Positions 6,911 through 15,920 of a stretch of 64,000 bases of DNA are shown here, in pieces. Under the pieces are notes generated by a model. The model was not told the DNA's origin. It did no database searches and was given only the letters and a program-made list of their open reading frames with translations. The DNA is from Ruminococcus sp. XPD3002 (GTDB taxonomy: Bacteria > Bacillota > Clostridia > Oscillospirales > Ruminococcaceae), in the NCBI GenBank assembly GCA_900119535.1, contig FPJT01000010.1, forward strand, positions 62,001 to 126,000. Reading direction: 5' to 3'. How positions within the stretch are numbered: position 1 is the stretch's first letter; the number at the start of each line of letters is the position of its first letter. The translations under genes and the position numbers were made by a program.

Positions 6911-6990
6911 AGATCAGAGATCTGCGTATCTGCAAGGACATTCAGATAAATATATAATGAATGCTTTTGCATTTATTATATCATATTTTC
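6911..6990. repeat. Two short palindromes upstream of fprA
   Basis: GCAGATC and GATCTGC separated by 3 bases form one palindrome. Further right, ATAATGAATGC and GCATTTATTAT around a few T residues form another (near 6955-6980). Together with 6858-6891 they make three consecutive palindromes in 130 bases. Function unknown; no gene in 6816-7107. Confidence 0.4.
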
Positions 6991-7107
6991 AAAACACTGA
7001 ATAGTGGCATTTGCAACAAATAAAAAGTTTTTTCCAGTATATCTTTACTAATTTCACTGTATACAATTTAATTTCTGCGACATAATATATATCGGGGTGA
7101 TTCTTTA

Positions 7108-7224
7108 ATGTTATGCTTTATTTCGGGAGTTTTTATAGGCGGAGCAGTTGGATTCTTTGCTTTTTCATTATGCGAAGCTGTAAAATTTGGTGAAAATATT
7201 ACGAATAGTAAATATCATTCATAA
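7108..7224 (+). CDS. Membrane microprotein, DUF3789-like (first of two)
   Basis: 38 residues from an ATG behind GGGGTGA (7094-7100). One hydrophobic segment with a glycine pair, FISGVFIGGAVGFFAFSLC, is followed by a polar tail. The GG-x-VGxxxxxLCxA pattern resembles DUF3789-type small proteins seen in gut Firmicutes and their mobile elements. It aligns without gaps to the microprotein encoded at 7396-7509 (shared GGA, F..F.LC.A.K). A single-span membrane location is predicted; function unknown. Confidence 0.6.
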   Translation: MLCFISGVFIGGAVGFFAFSLCEAVKFGENITNSKYHS

Positions 7225-7395
7225 AATATCGCTAATTTGTGCAACTTAACAAATTTGGTTTTACAATTTGTAATACTTGTGAAAAAAATTGAAAAATGTA
7301 GTATTTTTTAAGGTTATTTTAAGGTTTCTCATTTATAATGGTGATGCAATAGAAAATTTGAAAAAATTACAAACATAATCAAAGAGGTGATAACT

Positions 7396-7509
7396 ATGGT
7401 ATTACTTATTGTTAGTCTCCTGTTAGGAGGGGCGTCAGTTTTCTCATCTTTCTGTTTATGCACTGCAGCGAAATGGGCTGACGAAGCTAACACTACTAAC
7501 AGTCTTTGA
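7396..7509 (+). CDS. Membrane microprotein, DUF3789-like (second of two)
   Basis: 37 residues, ATG behind AAAGAGGTGA (7381-7390). One hydrophobic helix (VLLIVSLLLGGASVF) runs into SSFCLCTAAKWADE. It shares the GGA-x-x-F-x-x-F-x-LC-x-A-x-K signature with the microprotein 170 bases upstream. A terminator follows at 7576. Tandem paralogy plus good ribosome sites argue for real genes despite the size. Function unknown. Confidence 0.6.
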   Translation: MVLLIVSLLLGGASVFSSFCLCTAAKWADEANTTNSL

Positions 7510-7575
7510 TTTTTCTATGGCAGCTACAATTTTCTATTCGAATACTCTCTATCATATTTCCCTTTCCTTTGTTTA

Positions 7576-7599
7576 GGCGGTACAGACGACTGTGCCGTC
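7576..7599 (+). terminator. Terminator after the microprotein pair
   Basis: GGCGGTACAG (7576-7585) pairs fully, counting two G-U pairs, with CTGTGCCGTC (7590-7599); a T-rich stretch follows. Confidence 0.5.
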
Positions 7600-7707
7600 T
7601 TACCTTTTAAATTTTTGTTTGTATATTCTAACCATAGCCTGACATTTCGTGATCTCTCTGCATCATATCACAAAAGGTCAGACTTTTTTATCATCAGATA
7701 CAATTAA

Positions 7708-7744
7708 GGGGAAACCTTCTCTCTGGAAGGTTTCCCCTTTTTTT
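7708..7744. terminator. Strong hairpin terminator between converging transcripts
   Basis: GGGGAAACCTTC (7708-7719) and GAAGGTTTCCCC (7726-7737) are perfectly complementary over 12 bp and followed by seven Ts on the plus strand. On the minus strand it lies 25 bases beyond the serS stop and may end that transcript too. Confidence 0.65.
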
Positions 7745-7768
7745 CATCTATATAGCCTTTATATCCGA

Positions 7769-9061
7769 TTACTTGCCCTCGGGTACCTTTATCATATCCT
7801 TGCGCATATATGGCTGAAGTGCCTTTGGAATACGGATAGAACCGTCCTCGTTAAGGTTGTTTTCAAGGAATGCAATGAGCATTCTCGGAGGTGCAACAAC
7901 TGTATTATTAAGAGTATGTGCAAAATACTTGCTGCCGTCTTCACCCTTTACACGGATTCCAAGACGTCTTGCCTGTGCGTCGCCAAGATTTGAACAGCTT
8001 CCTACCTCGAAATACTTCTTCTGACGTGGTGACCATGCTTCAACGTCAAGGCTCTTTACCTTAAGGTCTGCAAGGTCTCCGGAACAGCATTCAAGAGTAC
8101 GTACAGGGATATCAAGTGTGCGGAAGAATTCAACTGTGTAGCTGTAGAGCTTGTGGAACCAATCCATAGACTCCTCAGGCTTGCAGACTACGATCATTTC
8201 CTGCTTTTCAAACTGGTGGATACGGTAAACACCGCGCTCCTCGATGCCGTGTGCGCCAACTTCCTTACGGAAACATGGTGAATAACTGGTGAGTGTCTTT
8301 GGAAGCTCTCCCTCAGGGATGATAGTATCGATGAACTTACCTATCATTGAGTGCTCGGAAGTACCGATAAGATAGAGATCCTCGCCCTCTATCTTGTACA
8401 TCATGCCTTCCATTTCAGCAAAGCTCATAACGCCTGTAACAACGTCGCTTCTGATCATGAACGGAGGAATATAGTATGTGAAGCCCTTATCGATCATGAA
8501 GTCTCTTGCGTATGAAAGGATGCATGACTGGAGCTGTGCAATGTCTCCGCAAAGGTAGTAGAAACCATTACCGCTTGTCTTACGTGCGCTGTCGAGATCG
8601 ATACCGTTTAACTTCTCCATGATATCAACGTGATAAGGCACTTCAAAATCAGGTACAGCAGGCTCGCCAAAACGCTCAACTTCAACGTTCTCGCTGTCAT
8701 CCTTGCCTACAGGTACGGAATCGTCGATTATATTCGGAATGACCAGCATTATCTCACGGATGTCAGCCTCTGTCTTGACTTCAAGCTGTTCGAGTTCTTC
8801 AAGCTTCTTGCCGATCTCAGCAACCTCAGCCTTTACCTTTTCAGCCTCGTCCTTCTGACCGTTTTTCATGAAACCGCCGATTTCCTTGCTCTTGACGTTT
8901 CTCATATTTCTAAGGTTATCACATTCAAGCTTTGTCTCTCTGAACTTCTTGTCAAGTTCGATGACCTTGTCAACAAGTTCAAGCTTTTCGTCCTGGAACT
9001 TCTTTTTGATGTTTTCCTTTACCAGGTCAGGATTTGTTCTGATGAGTTTAATGTCTATCAT
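7769..9061 (-). CDS. serS: Seryl-tRNA synthetase
   Basis: 430 residues, the normal length. The N-terminal coiled-coil arm (about 30-100, rich in K/E/L heptads) recognises the long variable arm of tRNA-Ser. Class II motifs 2 and 3 are visible as CFRKEVGAHGIEERGVYRIH (near 275) and SCSNLGDAQARRLGIRVK plus LNNTVVAPPRMLIAFLEN. The enzyme charges tRNA-Ser with serine. It starts at 9061 behind AAGGAGA and follows parB by 12 bases, so it may be the last gene of the leftward origin operon. Confidence 0.97.
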   Translation of the reverse strand: MIDIKLIRTNPDLVKENIKKKFQDEKLELVDKVIELDKKFRETKLECDNLRNMRNVKSKEIGGFMKNGQKDEAEKVKAEVAEIGKKLEELEQLEVKTEADIREIMLVIPNIIDDSVPVGKDDSENVEVERFGEPAVPDFEVPYHVDIMEKLNGIDLDSARKTSGNGFYYLCGDIAQLQSCILSYARDFMIDKGFTYYIPPFMIRSDVVTGVMSFAEMEGMMYKIEGEDLYLIGTSEHSMIGKFIDTIIPEGELPKTLTSYSPCFRKEVGAHGIEERGVYRIHQFEKQEMIVVCKPEESMDWFHKLYSYTVEFFRTLDIPVRTLECCSGDLADLKVKSLDVEAWSPRQKKYFEVGSCSNLGDAQARRLGIRVKGEDGSKYFAHTLNNTVVAPPRMLIAFLENNLNEDGSIRIPKALQPYMRKDMIKVPEGK

Positions 9062-9073
9062 TTTTCATTCTCC

Positions 9074-9922
9074 TTATTCTTCACCTGCAAGCTTTTCTGC
9101 AATAGCTGCAAGGTCTTCTTTATCATAAAATTCAAGGACTAATACGCCCTTATTTTTGCCGTAATCAACTTTTACCTTTCGTCCGAGACGCGCTTTGAGG
9201 GATATCTCCATTTCAACGAAATAGTTGTCTATCTTCTTGTCCGAACGCTTGTCATCTGCAGGTTCTTCGCCCTGTTTCTGTGCAAGCCGCTCTACCTGAC
9301 GTACTGTCATTCCGCCGTCCGCAGCTCTTTCAGCTACTCCCACAAGGATGTCCTCGTTTTCAAATGCAAGGAGTGCCTTTGCGTGACCTGCCGATAATTC
9401 GCCGTTTTCAAGCATTTTCAGGACTCTGTCAGGCAGAGAGAGTATTCTTACTGCATTAGCGATCGCTGAACGTGAACGTCCCACCATTTTCGCTACCTTA
9501 TCCTGAGTCATACCGTACTTTTCAATGAGCTCGTTATAACCGTTCGCCTCTTCAACAGGGTTGAGGTTCTCACGCTGAAGGTTCTCGATTATTGCTATCT
9601 GCATTGCTTCAACATCCGAAAGCTCACGGATATTGACAGGTACTTCGTCCAGACCGAGCATACGTGCAGCTCTCCAGCGTCTTTCACCTGCAACTATCTG
9701 ATAGCTTCCTGTGCTCATCGGACGTACAAGTATCGGCTGAAGGATGCCGTGCTCTCTTATTGAATCAGCAAGGGCAGTTATTGCCTCGTCGCTGAAATTC
9801 TTTCTCGGCTGATCGCGGTTAGGTTCTATTTCGGAAGTCCGCAGTGTCTTTTTGACCTGAACTTCATTTGCATTATCGGGGAAAAGCATGTCAAGTCCTA
9901 ATCCCAAACCACCTTTTGCCAT
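9074..9922 (-). CDS. parB: Chromosome-partitioning protein ParB (Spo0J)
   Basis: 282 residues. It starts MAKGGLGLGLDMLFPD, the typical Spo0J opening, followed by the CTPase/ParB box (PRKNFSD; IVAGERRWRAARMLG near 75-90), the helix-turn-helix (YGMTQDKVAKMVGRSRSAIA, about 135-160) and a C-terminal dimerisation region. ParB loads on parS and spreads as a CTP-dependent clamp to position origins and recruit condensin. It sits 32 bases after parA. Four parS sites in this window are its probable targets. Confidence 0.95.
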   Translation of the reverse strand: MAKGGLGLGLDMLFPDNANEVQVKKTLRTSEIEPNRDQPRKNFSDEAITALADSIREHGILQPILVRPMSTGSYQIVAGERRWRAARMLGLDEVPVNIRELSDVEAMQIAIIENLQRENLNPVEEANGYNELIEKYGMTQDKVAKMVGRSRSAIANAVRILSLPDRVLKMLENGELSAGHAKALLAFENEDILVGVAERAADGGMTVRQVERLAQKQGEEPADDKRSDKKIDNYFVEMEISLKARLGRKVKVDYGKNKGVLVLEFYDKEDLAAIAEKLAGEE

Positions 9923-9954
9923 CTGTTCACCACCTTAAACTACCGATTTAACGG

Positions 9955-10770
9955 TTACTTCTTTTTCTTGAACGAGAATATTCCCCTGCGCTTCTTCTTT
10001 GGAAGCTCAAGAGGTTCGCCCAGAAGCTCGTGTCCCAGTAATTCATAGGACTCTGCGCCCTTTGAGGACTTGTCATAGTACATCACAGGCATACCATGGC
10101 TCGGAGCTTCCGAAATTCTGACGTTTCTCGGTATTTTAGTTTCAAATACCTTTCCCGGAAAATACTTTTCTACCTCTGCTACAACGTCATTAGCCACTTT
10201 CAGACGTGCGTCGAACATGGTAAACAGTATTCCCTTTATTTCAAGCGCAGGATTGTAGTTGCTCTTGACTATTTTCACTGTATTTACAAGCTGTGAAAGT
10301 CCTTCAAGTGCGTAAAACTCAGCAAGCATAGGCACAATTATACTGTCACTTGCTACAAGAGCGTTTATCGTTATCGTGCCAAGTGCAGGGGGACAATCTA
10401 TAAATATGTAGTCATAATCATTTCTCACAGTCAGCACCTGCATTTTCATGCGATTCACACGGTTATCCATGCTCACAAGCTCTATTTCCGCACCTGCAAG
10501 ATCCTCAGTGGCAGGAACTACAGAAACGTTCTCGAACTCTGTTTCTATTGCAGCTTCGCTAATTCGGTTCTTGCCTACCAGCACATCATATGTAGAACTT
10601 TTAACTGACTTTTTCTTGATACCGAAGCCCGTTGTGGAGTTGCCCTGCGGATCAGAATCGATACAAAGTACCTTTTTGCCGCGAGAACCAAGATAAGCTG
10701 CAAGATTAACAACTGTAGTGGACTTTCCGACGCCGCCCTTCTGGTTAGCCACAGCTATGATTTTTCCCAT
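9955..10770 (-). CDS. parA: Chromosome-partitioning ATPase ParA (Soj)
   Basis: 271 residues. The deviant Walker A KGGVGKST is at about 11-18, followed by Walker A' (CIDSDPQGNSTTGFG) and Walker B (YIFIDCPPALG). It works with ParB to segregate origins and, in Bacillus, controls DnaA. The start chosen is the ATG at 10770 (MGKIIAVANQKGG) behind GGAAG; an in-frame extension upstream adds a non-conserved leader. The C-terminus is a Lys/Arg-rich tail (PKKKRRGIFSFKKKK), more basic than usual. Confidence 0.95.
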   Translation of the reverse strand: MGKIIAVANQKGGVGKSTTVVNLAAYLGSRGKKVLCIDSDPQGNSTTGFGIKKKSVKSSTYDVLVGKNRISEAAIETEFENVSVVPATEDLAGAEIELVSMDNRVNRMKMQVLTVRNDYDYIFIDCPPALGTITINALVASDSIIVPMLAEFYALEGLSQLVNTVKIVKSNYNPALEIKGILFTMFDARLKVANDVVAEVEKYFPGKVFETKIPRNVRISEAPSHGMPVMYYDKSSKGAESYELLGHELLGEPLELPKKKRRGIFSFKKKK

Positions 10771-10846
10771 AGAATCTTCCTTTCCGTTTAATACTATTAT
10801 TATACCACTTAAAGCGTGATTTGTAAATATCAAATGGCGAATTTAT

Positions 10847-10862
10847 TGTTCCACGTGAAACA
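10847..10862. promoter_or_regulatory. parS site 1
   Basis: TGTTCCACGTGAAACA matches the bacterial parS consensus TGTTNCACGTGAAACA exactly. First of three sites at 26-27 base intervals between parA and noc. Confidence 0.93.
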
Positions 10863-10873
10863 AAAATATAAAA

Positions 10874-10889
10874 TGTTCCACGTGAAACA
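10874..10889. promoter_or_regulatory. parS site 2
   Basis: TGTTCCACGTGAAACA, identical to site 1 and 27 bases to its right. Confidence 0.93.
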
Positions 10890-10899
10890 TAGTGCAAAT

Positions 10900-10915
10900 T
10901 GTTTCACGTGGAACA
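10900..10915. promoter_or_regulatory. parS site 3
   Basis: TGTTTCACGTGGAACA is the consensus read on the other strand. It lies 4 bases beyond the noc stop codon. Confidence 0.92.
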
Positions 10916-10918
10916 ATA

Positions 10919-11731
10919 TCAGTGTTTTATCGGTATTCTAACTCTGTATTCTATGTAGTCCTCACTCTGTATTTTTCGGGAATCCGCAGATATTCCAGCT
11001 GCCTGCATAGTTTCGACCGCTTTATTTATCGTGTTGACAAATATCTTTACGTTCTGAAATACCTTTGAACGCTTCTTATACGCCGCTTTTTCACGCTGAG
11101 AACCTATGTATTCCTCAATGATATGTTCGGTACGTTCAACATTCAGATCGTTTTTTGCTACTTTTTCAAGTATCGTCAATCTGTCAGACTGACTTCCAAG
11201 CTTCAAAAGTGCTCGTGCATGACGTTCAGTTAGTCCATATTTCATTATGATTGCACGTTCGTCATCGGTCAATCTGAGCAATCTAAGCTTATTAGCAATC
11301 GTACTCTGTGCTTTTCCAAGCTTTGCAGCTGCATCTTCCTGAGTCATTCCGTAATTTTCAATCAGTTTTGCAATTGCTATCGCCTCATCAAAGAAGGACA
11401 AGTTCTGACGTTGAATGTTCTCTACCAGCGCAAGAACTGCGGAATTACTGTCACTTATCTCGTGAACAATACAGGGTACAACGCTCAAACCGCACATTAT
11501 CGCTGCTCTCAGACGTCTTTCTCCAGCTATCAATTCATACCTCTCCCCCACTCTCCGTACTGAAAGCGGTTGTAAAATTCCATTCTGCTCAATTGACACA
11601 GCAAGAGCTTTAATATCCTCCTCAGTGAATCTTTTCCTCGGCTGATTCGGATTTGGAATTATCGATTTTACAGACACTTCAATTACCTTATTTATCGACT
11701 TTTCTTTTGTGAAATTTAAAAATCCAGACAT
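10919..11731 (-). CDS. noc: ParB-like nucleoid occlusion protein Noc
   Basis: 270 residues. A second ParB-family protein with NQPRKRF, the ParB box (LIAGERRLRAAIMCGL) and an HTH (YGMTQEDAAAKLGKAQSTIAN). Position between parA and rsmG and an N-terminal MSGFLNFTKEK helix, like the membrane-targeting amphipathic helix of Noc, support noc rather than a second spo0J. Noc binds NBS sites and the membrane to block division over the nucleoid. Start ATG at 11731 has GAGGAA upstream; the GTG at 11767 has none. Ten residues after the N-terminal helix the core domain begins. The Noc/ParB distinction is inference from synteny. Confidence 0.85.
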   Translation of the reverse strand: MSGFLNFTKEKSINKVIEVSVKSIIPNPNQPRKRFTEEDIKALAVSIEQNGILQPLSVRRVGERYELIAGERRLRAAIMCGLSVVPCIVHEISDSNSAVLALVENIQRQNLSFFDEAIAIAKLIENYGMTQEDAAAKLGKAQSTIANKLRLLRLTDDERAIIMKYGLTERHARALLKLGSQSDRLTILEKVAKNDLNVERTEHIIEEYIGSQREKAAYKKRSKVFQNVKIFVNTINKAVETMQAAGISADSRKIQSEDYIEYRVRIPIKH

Positions 11732-11803
11732 ATCAGTTCCTCGCTTTAATTTATTATGAGTACTCACTGATATAATTCTATCATCTGCGGGAAATAAAAT
11801 CTA

Positions 11804-11841
11804 TAAAAAAATTCCGCCTTTGTTCGACACAAAAACGGAAT
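11804..11841 (-). terminator. Terminator after rsmG
   Basis: On the minus strand ATTCCGTTTTTGT pairs with ACAAAGGCGGAAT and is followed by seven Us (plus-strand A run at 11804-11810). It separates the rsmG transcript from noc. Confidence 0.7.
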
Positions 11842-11862
11842 ATAATACTATTTCAATTATTT

Positions 11863-12567
11863 TCAAAGCGTTTTTTTCTTTAACTGACTGCTGTTTCTCG
11901 GGTATTTTGTCGGTGTCTGCGATATTTTCTTCACTTTAACTATCCTTCGCTCTTCACCTTCAAGTTCATAACCGCAAATATCGGTCAGTTCACCGCCTAA
12001 TATCTTTATCGCATTTTCGCCTTCAGAAACGTTCTCTGTAGGTCCTTTCATAGAAATGAAGTATCCTCCTACTTTAACAAAAGGAATACACAGTTCCGAA
12101 AGCAATGACATATTTGCAACTGCTCTTGCACATGAAAAATCAAATTTTTCCCTGTATTCAGACTTTTTCGAGAAGTCCTCAGCACGTCTGTGAATAAATT
12201 CTGCTTCTATTTCAAGCTTATCACAAAGCTGTTCAAGGAAGTAAATTCTCTTGTTCAGACTGTCAAGAAGTGTTATCTTCAAATCGCTACGGTATATTTT
12301 GAGCGGTACAGAAGGAAATCCTGCCCCTGTTCCAACATCTATGAGACTGCTTCCAAGTGGTATATCGCAATATCTGACCAGTAAAATACTGTCAAGAAAA
12401 TGCTTTATAAGTATCTCTTTAGGATCAGTAATTGCAGTCAGATTAACATTATTATTGTACGCCACAAGAAACTCTGCATAAATATCAAGCTTCTTGTACT
12501 GCGATTCACTTAGTTCAAGTTCGTACTGCGAGAATAATTCACGTGAAAAATCATATTCAGGAAGCAT
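11863..12567 (-). CDS. rsmG: 16S rRNA m7G527 methyltransferase RsmG (GidB)
   Basis: 234 residues. SAM-binding motif DVGTGAGFPSVPLKI near 75 is diagnostic; KHFLDSI precedes it and RAVANMSLL follows. It methylates G527 of 16S rRNA in the small subunit. It starts at 12567 behind AAGGAG, 3 bases after the mnmG stop, so it is co-translated in the mnmG-rsmG unit. The C-terminus extends with a basic tail (PTKYPRNSSQLKKKTL). Confidence 0.96.
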   Translation of the reverse strand: MLPEYDFSRELFSQYELELSESQYKKLDIYAEFLVAYNNNVNLTAITDPKEILIKHFLDSILLVRYCDIPLGSSLIDVGTGAGFPSVPLKIYRSDLKITLLDSLNKRIYFLEQLCDKLEIEAEFIHRRAEDFSKKSEYREKFDFSCARAVANMSLLSELCIPFVKVGGYFISMKGPTENVSEGENAIKILGGELTDICGYELEGEERRIVKVKKISQTPTKYPRNSSQLKKKTL

Positions 12568-12570
12568 TTT

Positions 12571-14445
12571 TTACTCCTTTTCTTTTGATAACCAGACAAC
12601 CAGCATCGAGATATCCGCAGGCGAAACTCCCGATATTCTCGAAGCCTGACCAATCGATACTGGTTTTATTTTGTTCAATTTCTCGATTGCTTCAAGCCTT
12701 AGTCCGTATATAAGGCTGTAATCCATATCGCTTGGAAGCTTTTTTTCCTCGAGTTTACGCATCTGTTCGATCTGAACGAGCTGTTTTTCGATGTATCCTG
12801 CGTACTTTATCTGCAATTCTACCTGTTCTGCTACCTCAAATGGCAGTTCAGGACGCTTTTCATCAAATTCTACAAGGTCATTATAGCTTATCTGCGGTCT
12901 GCGTATCAGGTCAGCAAGCTTACAGCCTGTTGAAAGCGGAGCTGTACCCTTGCTTTCAAGAAACTCGTTCAGTTCCTCGGATGGAGCAATATTAGTAGCA
13001 GAAACTCGCTTTATTTCGGCTTCCGTGAGCTCAATTTTCTTGTTTAGCACTTCAAGTCTTTCATCAGAGATGAGTCCTATTGCGTGACCAATTGGCGTAA
13101 GGCGCTGATCTGCGTTATCCTGACGAAGAATCAGTCTGTATTCGCTTCGTGAGGTCATCATTCTGTACGGATCGGAGCATCCTTTTGTTACGAGATCATC
13201 TACAAGAGTACCGATATACGAGCTTGCGCGGTCCAGTATCATCGGTTCTTTTCCGTGTATTTTAAGCGCCGCATTGATGCCTGCAACTATTCCCTGTGCA
13301 GCCGCTTCTTCGTAGCCTGAGCTTCCGTTGAACTGTCCTGCACCGTAAAGTCCTTCCAGCTTTTTGAACTCCAATGTCGGAAGCAGCTGAGTCGGATCGC
13401 AGCAATCGTACTCAATTGCATACGCAGGACGCATGATCTCAACGTCTTCAAGTCCGTCTATTGTGCGTAGGAATGCAAGCTGTACGTCCTCGGGAAGTGA
13501 CGATGACATTCCCTGTAAATAGTACTCTTCTGTTGTCATTCCCATTGGTTCAACGAACAGCTGGTGTCTCGGTTTATCAGAAAAACGTACTACCTTGTCC
13601 TCGATTGAAGGACAGTACCTCGGACCGACTCCCTCTATTCTGCCTGAGTAAAGAGGGGATCTGTCGAGGTTTGACAGTATTACTTCATGGGTTTTACTGT
13701 TGGTATAAGTTACATAACAGCTTACCTTGTTTTCAAGTCCCTCCATTGGTGTTTCAAATGAAAACGGTACTATTGTTTCGTCGCCGTCCTGACGTTCCAT
13801 AATGTCAAAATTGATACTTCTCCTGCTTACTCGGCAAGGTGTACCTGTCTTGAATCTGCGAAGCTCTATCCCATGATCTGTGAGACTCTTGGACAGTCCT
13901 CTGCTTGGCAAAGCAGCATCAGGACCGCTCTCGTAAGACACTTCACCAATATGGATCTTGCCCTTAAGGTAAGTTCCTGTTGCTATAATGACTGCTTTTA
14001 CGCCATATTCAGCTCCAAGGGACGTTCTGATTCCAACAATTTTATCGTTTTCGGTAATTATTTCTGTTATTTCGCCCTGTTTCACGTAGAGTTTTTTCTG
14101 TTTTTCGCAGACATGTTTCATGTATTCATGGTATTTTACTCTGTCCGCCTGAACTCTCAGACTGTGTACAGCAGGTCCCTTTCCGCGGTTCAGCATACGG
14201 CTCTGGATGAAACATTTATCCGCAGCCTTACCCATTTCACCGCCAAGAGCGTCTATTTCACGCACAAGATGGCCTTTGGCTGTACCTCCTATAGAGGGAT
14301 TACAAGGCATATTTGCTATCTGATCCAGCGATATGGTGAACATAACTGTCCTGCAGCCAAGTCTTGCAGAAGCAAGAGCTGCTTCTACGCCTGCATGACC
14401 TGCGCCCACAACAGCTACATCAAAATCACCCATTTTATATGACAT
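12571..14445 (-). CDS. mnmG: tRNA uridine 5-carboxymethylaminomethyl modification enzyme MnmG (GidA)
   Basis: 624 residues, normal length. The FAD-binding motif [17 protein letters not shown] is at 12-28, the family signature [20 protein letters not shown] near 48, and [21 protein letters not shown] near 365. With MnmE it installs cmnm5 on U34 of tRNAs reading NNA/NNG codons. It is next to mnmE, separated by a parS site (14464-14479). Confidence 0.97.
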   Translation of the reverse strand: MSYKMGDFDVAVVGAGHAGVEAALASARLGCRTVMFTISLDQIANMPCNPSIGGTAKGHLVREIDALGGEMGKAADKCFIQSRMLNRGKGPAVHSLRVQADRVKYHEYMKHVCEKQKKLYVKQGEITEIITENDKIVGIRTSLGAEYGVKAVIIATGTYLKGKIHIGEVSYESGPDAALPSRGLSKSLTDHGIELRRFKTGTPCRVSRRSINFDIMERQDGDETIVPFSFETPMEGLENKVSCYVTYTNSKTHEVILSNLDRSPLYSGRIEGVGPRYCPSIEDKVVRFSDKPRHQLFVEPMGMTTEEYYLQGMSSSLPEDVQLAFLRTIDGLEDVEIMRPAYAIEYDCCDPTQLLPTLEFKKLEGLYGAGQFNGSSGYEEAAAQGIVAGINAALKIHGKEPMILDRASSYIGTLVDDLVTKGCSDPYRMMTSRSEYRLILRQDNADQRLTPIGHAIGLISDERLEVLNKKIELTEAEIKRVSATNIAPSEELNEFLESKGTAPLSTGCKLADLIRRPQISYNDLVEFDEKRPELPFEVAEQVELQIKYAGYIEKQLVQIEQMRKLEEKKLPSDMDYSLIYGLRLEAIEKLNKIKPVSIGQASRISGVSPADISMLVVWLSKEKE

Positions 14446-14463
14446 ATCGATACCCCTTTGAAT

Positions 14464-14479
14464 TGTTCCACGTGGAACA
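14464..14479. promoter_or_regulatory. parS site 4
   Basis: TGTTCCACGTGGAACA is a perfect 16-bp palindrome and fits parS. It fills the mnmG-mnmE gap, directly adjoining the mnmE stop codon at 14480. Confidence 0.9.
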
Positions 14480-15841
14480 TTATTTTCCTACACAAAAACG
14501 TGAGAATACTTCATCAACTACTGCATCCGTTACCTTTTTACCGGTGAGCTGAAGCAGATACTGCTCAGCTTCGTCTATAATAACGTTGACCGCATCAAGC
14601 ATCTGACCGTTCTGAAGCTCCGAAAGTGCTTCATCAGTACACCTGAGTGCAGAGTCAATGCATTGCTTCTGACGCTCATTGGCAGCACATACAGACGAAA
14701 ATGCATCGGGATCAAGTCGGAACAGTTCCTCCACAGCCTTATGGAGATCATCAATACCATTATTCTCCTTAGCGGAAATATATACTATATGTTGAATTGA
14801 TTTACTTATCTCAGTTACATCAAGCTTCTGTTCAACGTCAGATTTATTAATAACAGCAATGCATTTCTTTTTGTTAATTTTATTTATTAAATATTGATCG
14901 TCCTCTGTGAGCGGACAACCTCCGTCAAACACTGCAATGATAAGTTCGGATGAATCCACAAGCTTTTCCGCAATGTCGATACCGATCCCCTCGATCATAT
15001 CATCAGTATCGTGTATACCTGCGGTGTCTGCAAGGCGAAGGGTTATATCTCCAAGGCGGACTGACTCCTCGACCACATCTCGTGTAGTTCCTGCGATCTC
15101 GGTAACGATACTTCTCTCGCATCCGCTGAGACAGTTGAACAGTGTGGACTTACCCACGTTCGGACGTCCCACAATTGCAGTAGCAACACCCTCACGGAGA
15201 AGTCTTCCGCTGTCATAGTGTTCTACAAGAGAGAAAAGCTCGCCCCTTACATCGGTCAGTTCACTGATGAGATTTTCGGTACTGACCTCGGGAATGTCCT
15301 CGTCGGGATAATCCGCCCATGCAGCAAGGTCTCCCAGTATTTTCATGAGGGCAGCGGAGCACTTCTCCGCCTTACGGAAAGCAGCTCCCTCTCTGAGAGA
15401 CTCAGCCATCCGCAGCTCCCTTTCGCTCTTTGCCGAGATTATATCCATTACTGCTTCCGCCTGAGTAAGGTCAAGTTTTCCGTTCAGGAACGCCCTTTTC
15501 GTGAACTCGCCTGCCTCTGCGTTGACTGCACCGTTTTTCAGTGCCGCACGGAGAATACGCCTTGACACGTAAAGACCTCCGTGACATGAAAGCTCGGCAA
15601 CATTCTCTCCTGTATAGCTGTGGGGCGCACGGAAAACAGTGAGGATGCAATCGTCGATACGTTCATCGCCGTCGTGAGCGATACCGTAAGCGCAGGTATA
15701 CCCATCCATATCGGCGACGCTTTTCCTGCTGAGGGGACGGAAGATCTTCTCTGCGACCTCTATGGCATTATCGCCCGAGATACGTATCACAGCGATACCG
15801 CCTGAAGCGTTCGGGGTAGATATCGCAGCTATGGTTGACAA
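14480..15841 (-). CDS. mnmE: tRNA modification GTPase MnmE (TrmE)
   Basis: 453 residues. The N-terminal formyl-THF-binding domain begins [20 protein letters not shown]. The G domain has G1 GRPNVGKS (near 220), G2 TTRD, G3 DTAGI and G4 NKSD. The C-terminus is the conserved FCVGK, with the CxGK cysteine. It partners MnmG. TTG at 15841 is preferred: AGGAAG precedes it at proper distance and the protein then starts like its relatives, whereas the GTG at 15850 overlaps the ribosome site. Confidence 0.96.
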   Translation of the reverse strand: MSTIAAISTPNASGGIAVIRISGDNAIEVAEKIFRPLSRKSVADMDGYTCAYGIAHDGDERIDDCILTVFRAPHSYTGENVAELSCHGGLYVSRRILRAALKNGAVNAEAGEFTKRAFLNGKLDLTQAEAVMDIISAKSERELRMAESLREGAAFRKAEKCSAALMKILGDLAAWADYPDEDIPEVSTENLISELTDVRGELFSLVEHYDSGRLLREGVATAIVGRPNVGKSTLFNCLSGCERSIVTEIAGTTRDVVEESVRLGDITLRLADTAGIHDTDDMIEGIGIDIAEKLVDSSELIIAVFDGGCPLTEDDQYLINKINKKKCIAVINKSDVEQKLDVTEISKSIQHIVYISAKENNGIDDLHKAVEELFRLDPDAFSSVCAANERQKQCIDSALRCTDEALSELQNGQMLDAVNVIIDEAEQYLLQLTGKKVTDAVVDEVFSRFCVGK

Positions 15842-15920
15842 TATGACCACTTCCTATCATTGAATAAAGGAAATGCACAGCGGTAAAAGTACCGCCGTGC
15901 ATTATAGTTCCGGGCTTTTA

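Noticed and set aside
12543..12557. Inverted sequence around TTCACGTGAA near the rsmG start
   Set aside because: Core matches CACGTG but flanks differ from TGTTNCACGTGAAACA at three or more positions.
14081..14096. parS-like word TGTTTCACGTAGAG inside mnmG
   Set aside because: Only the left half matches parS; the right half diverges, and it is coding sequence.
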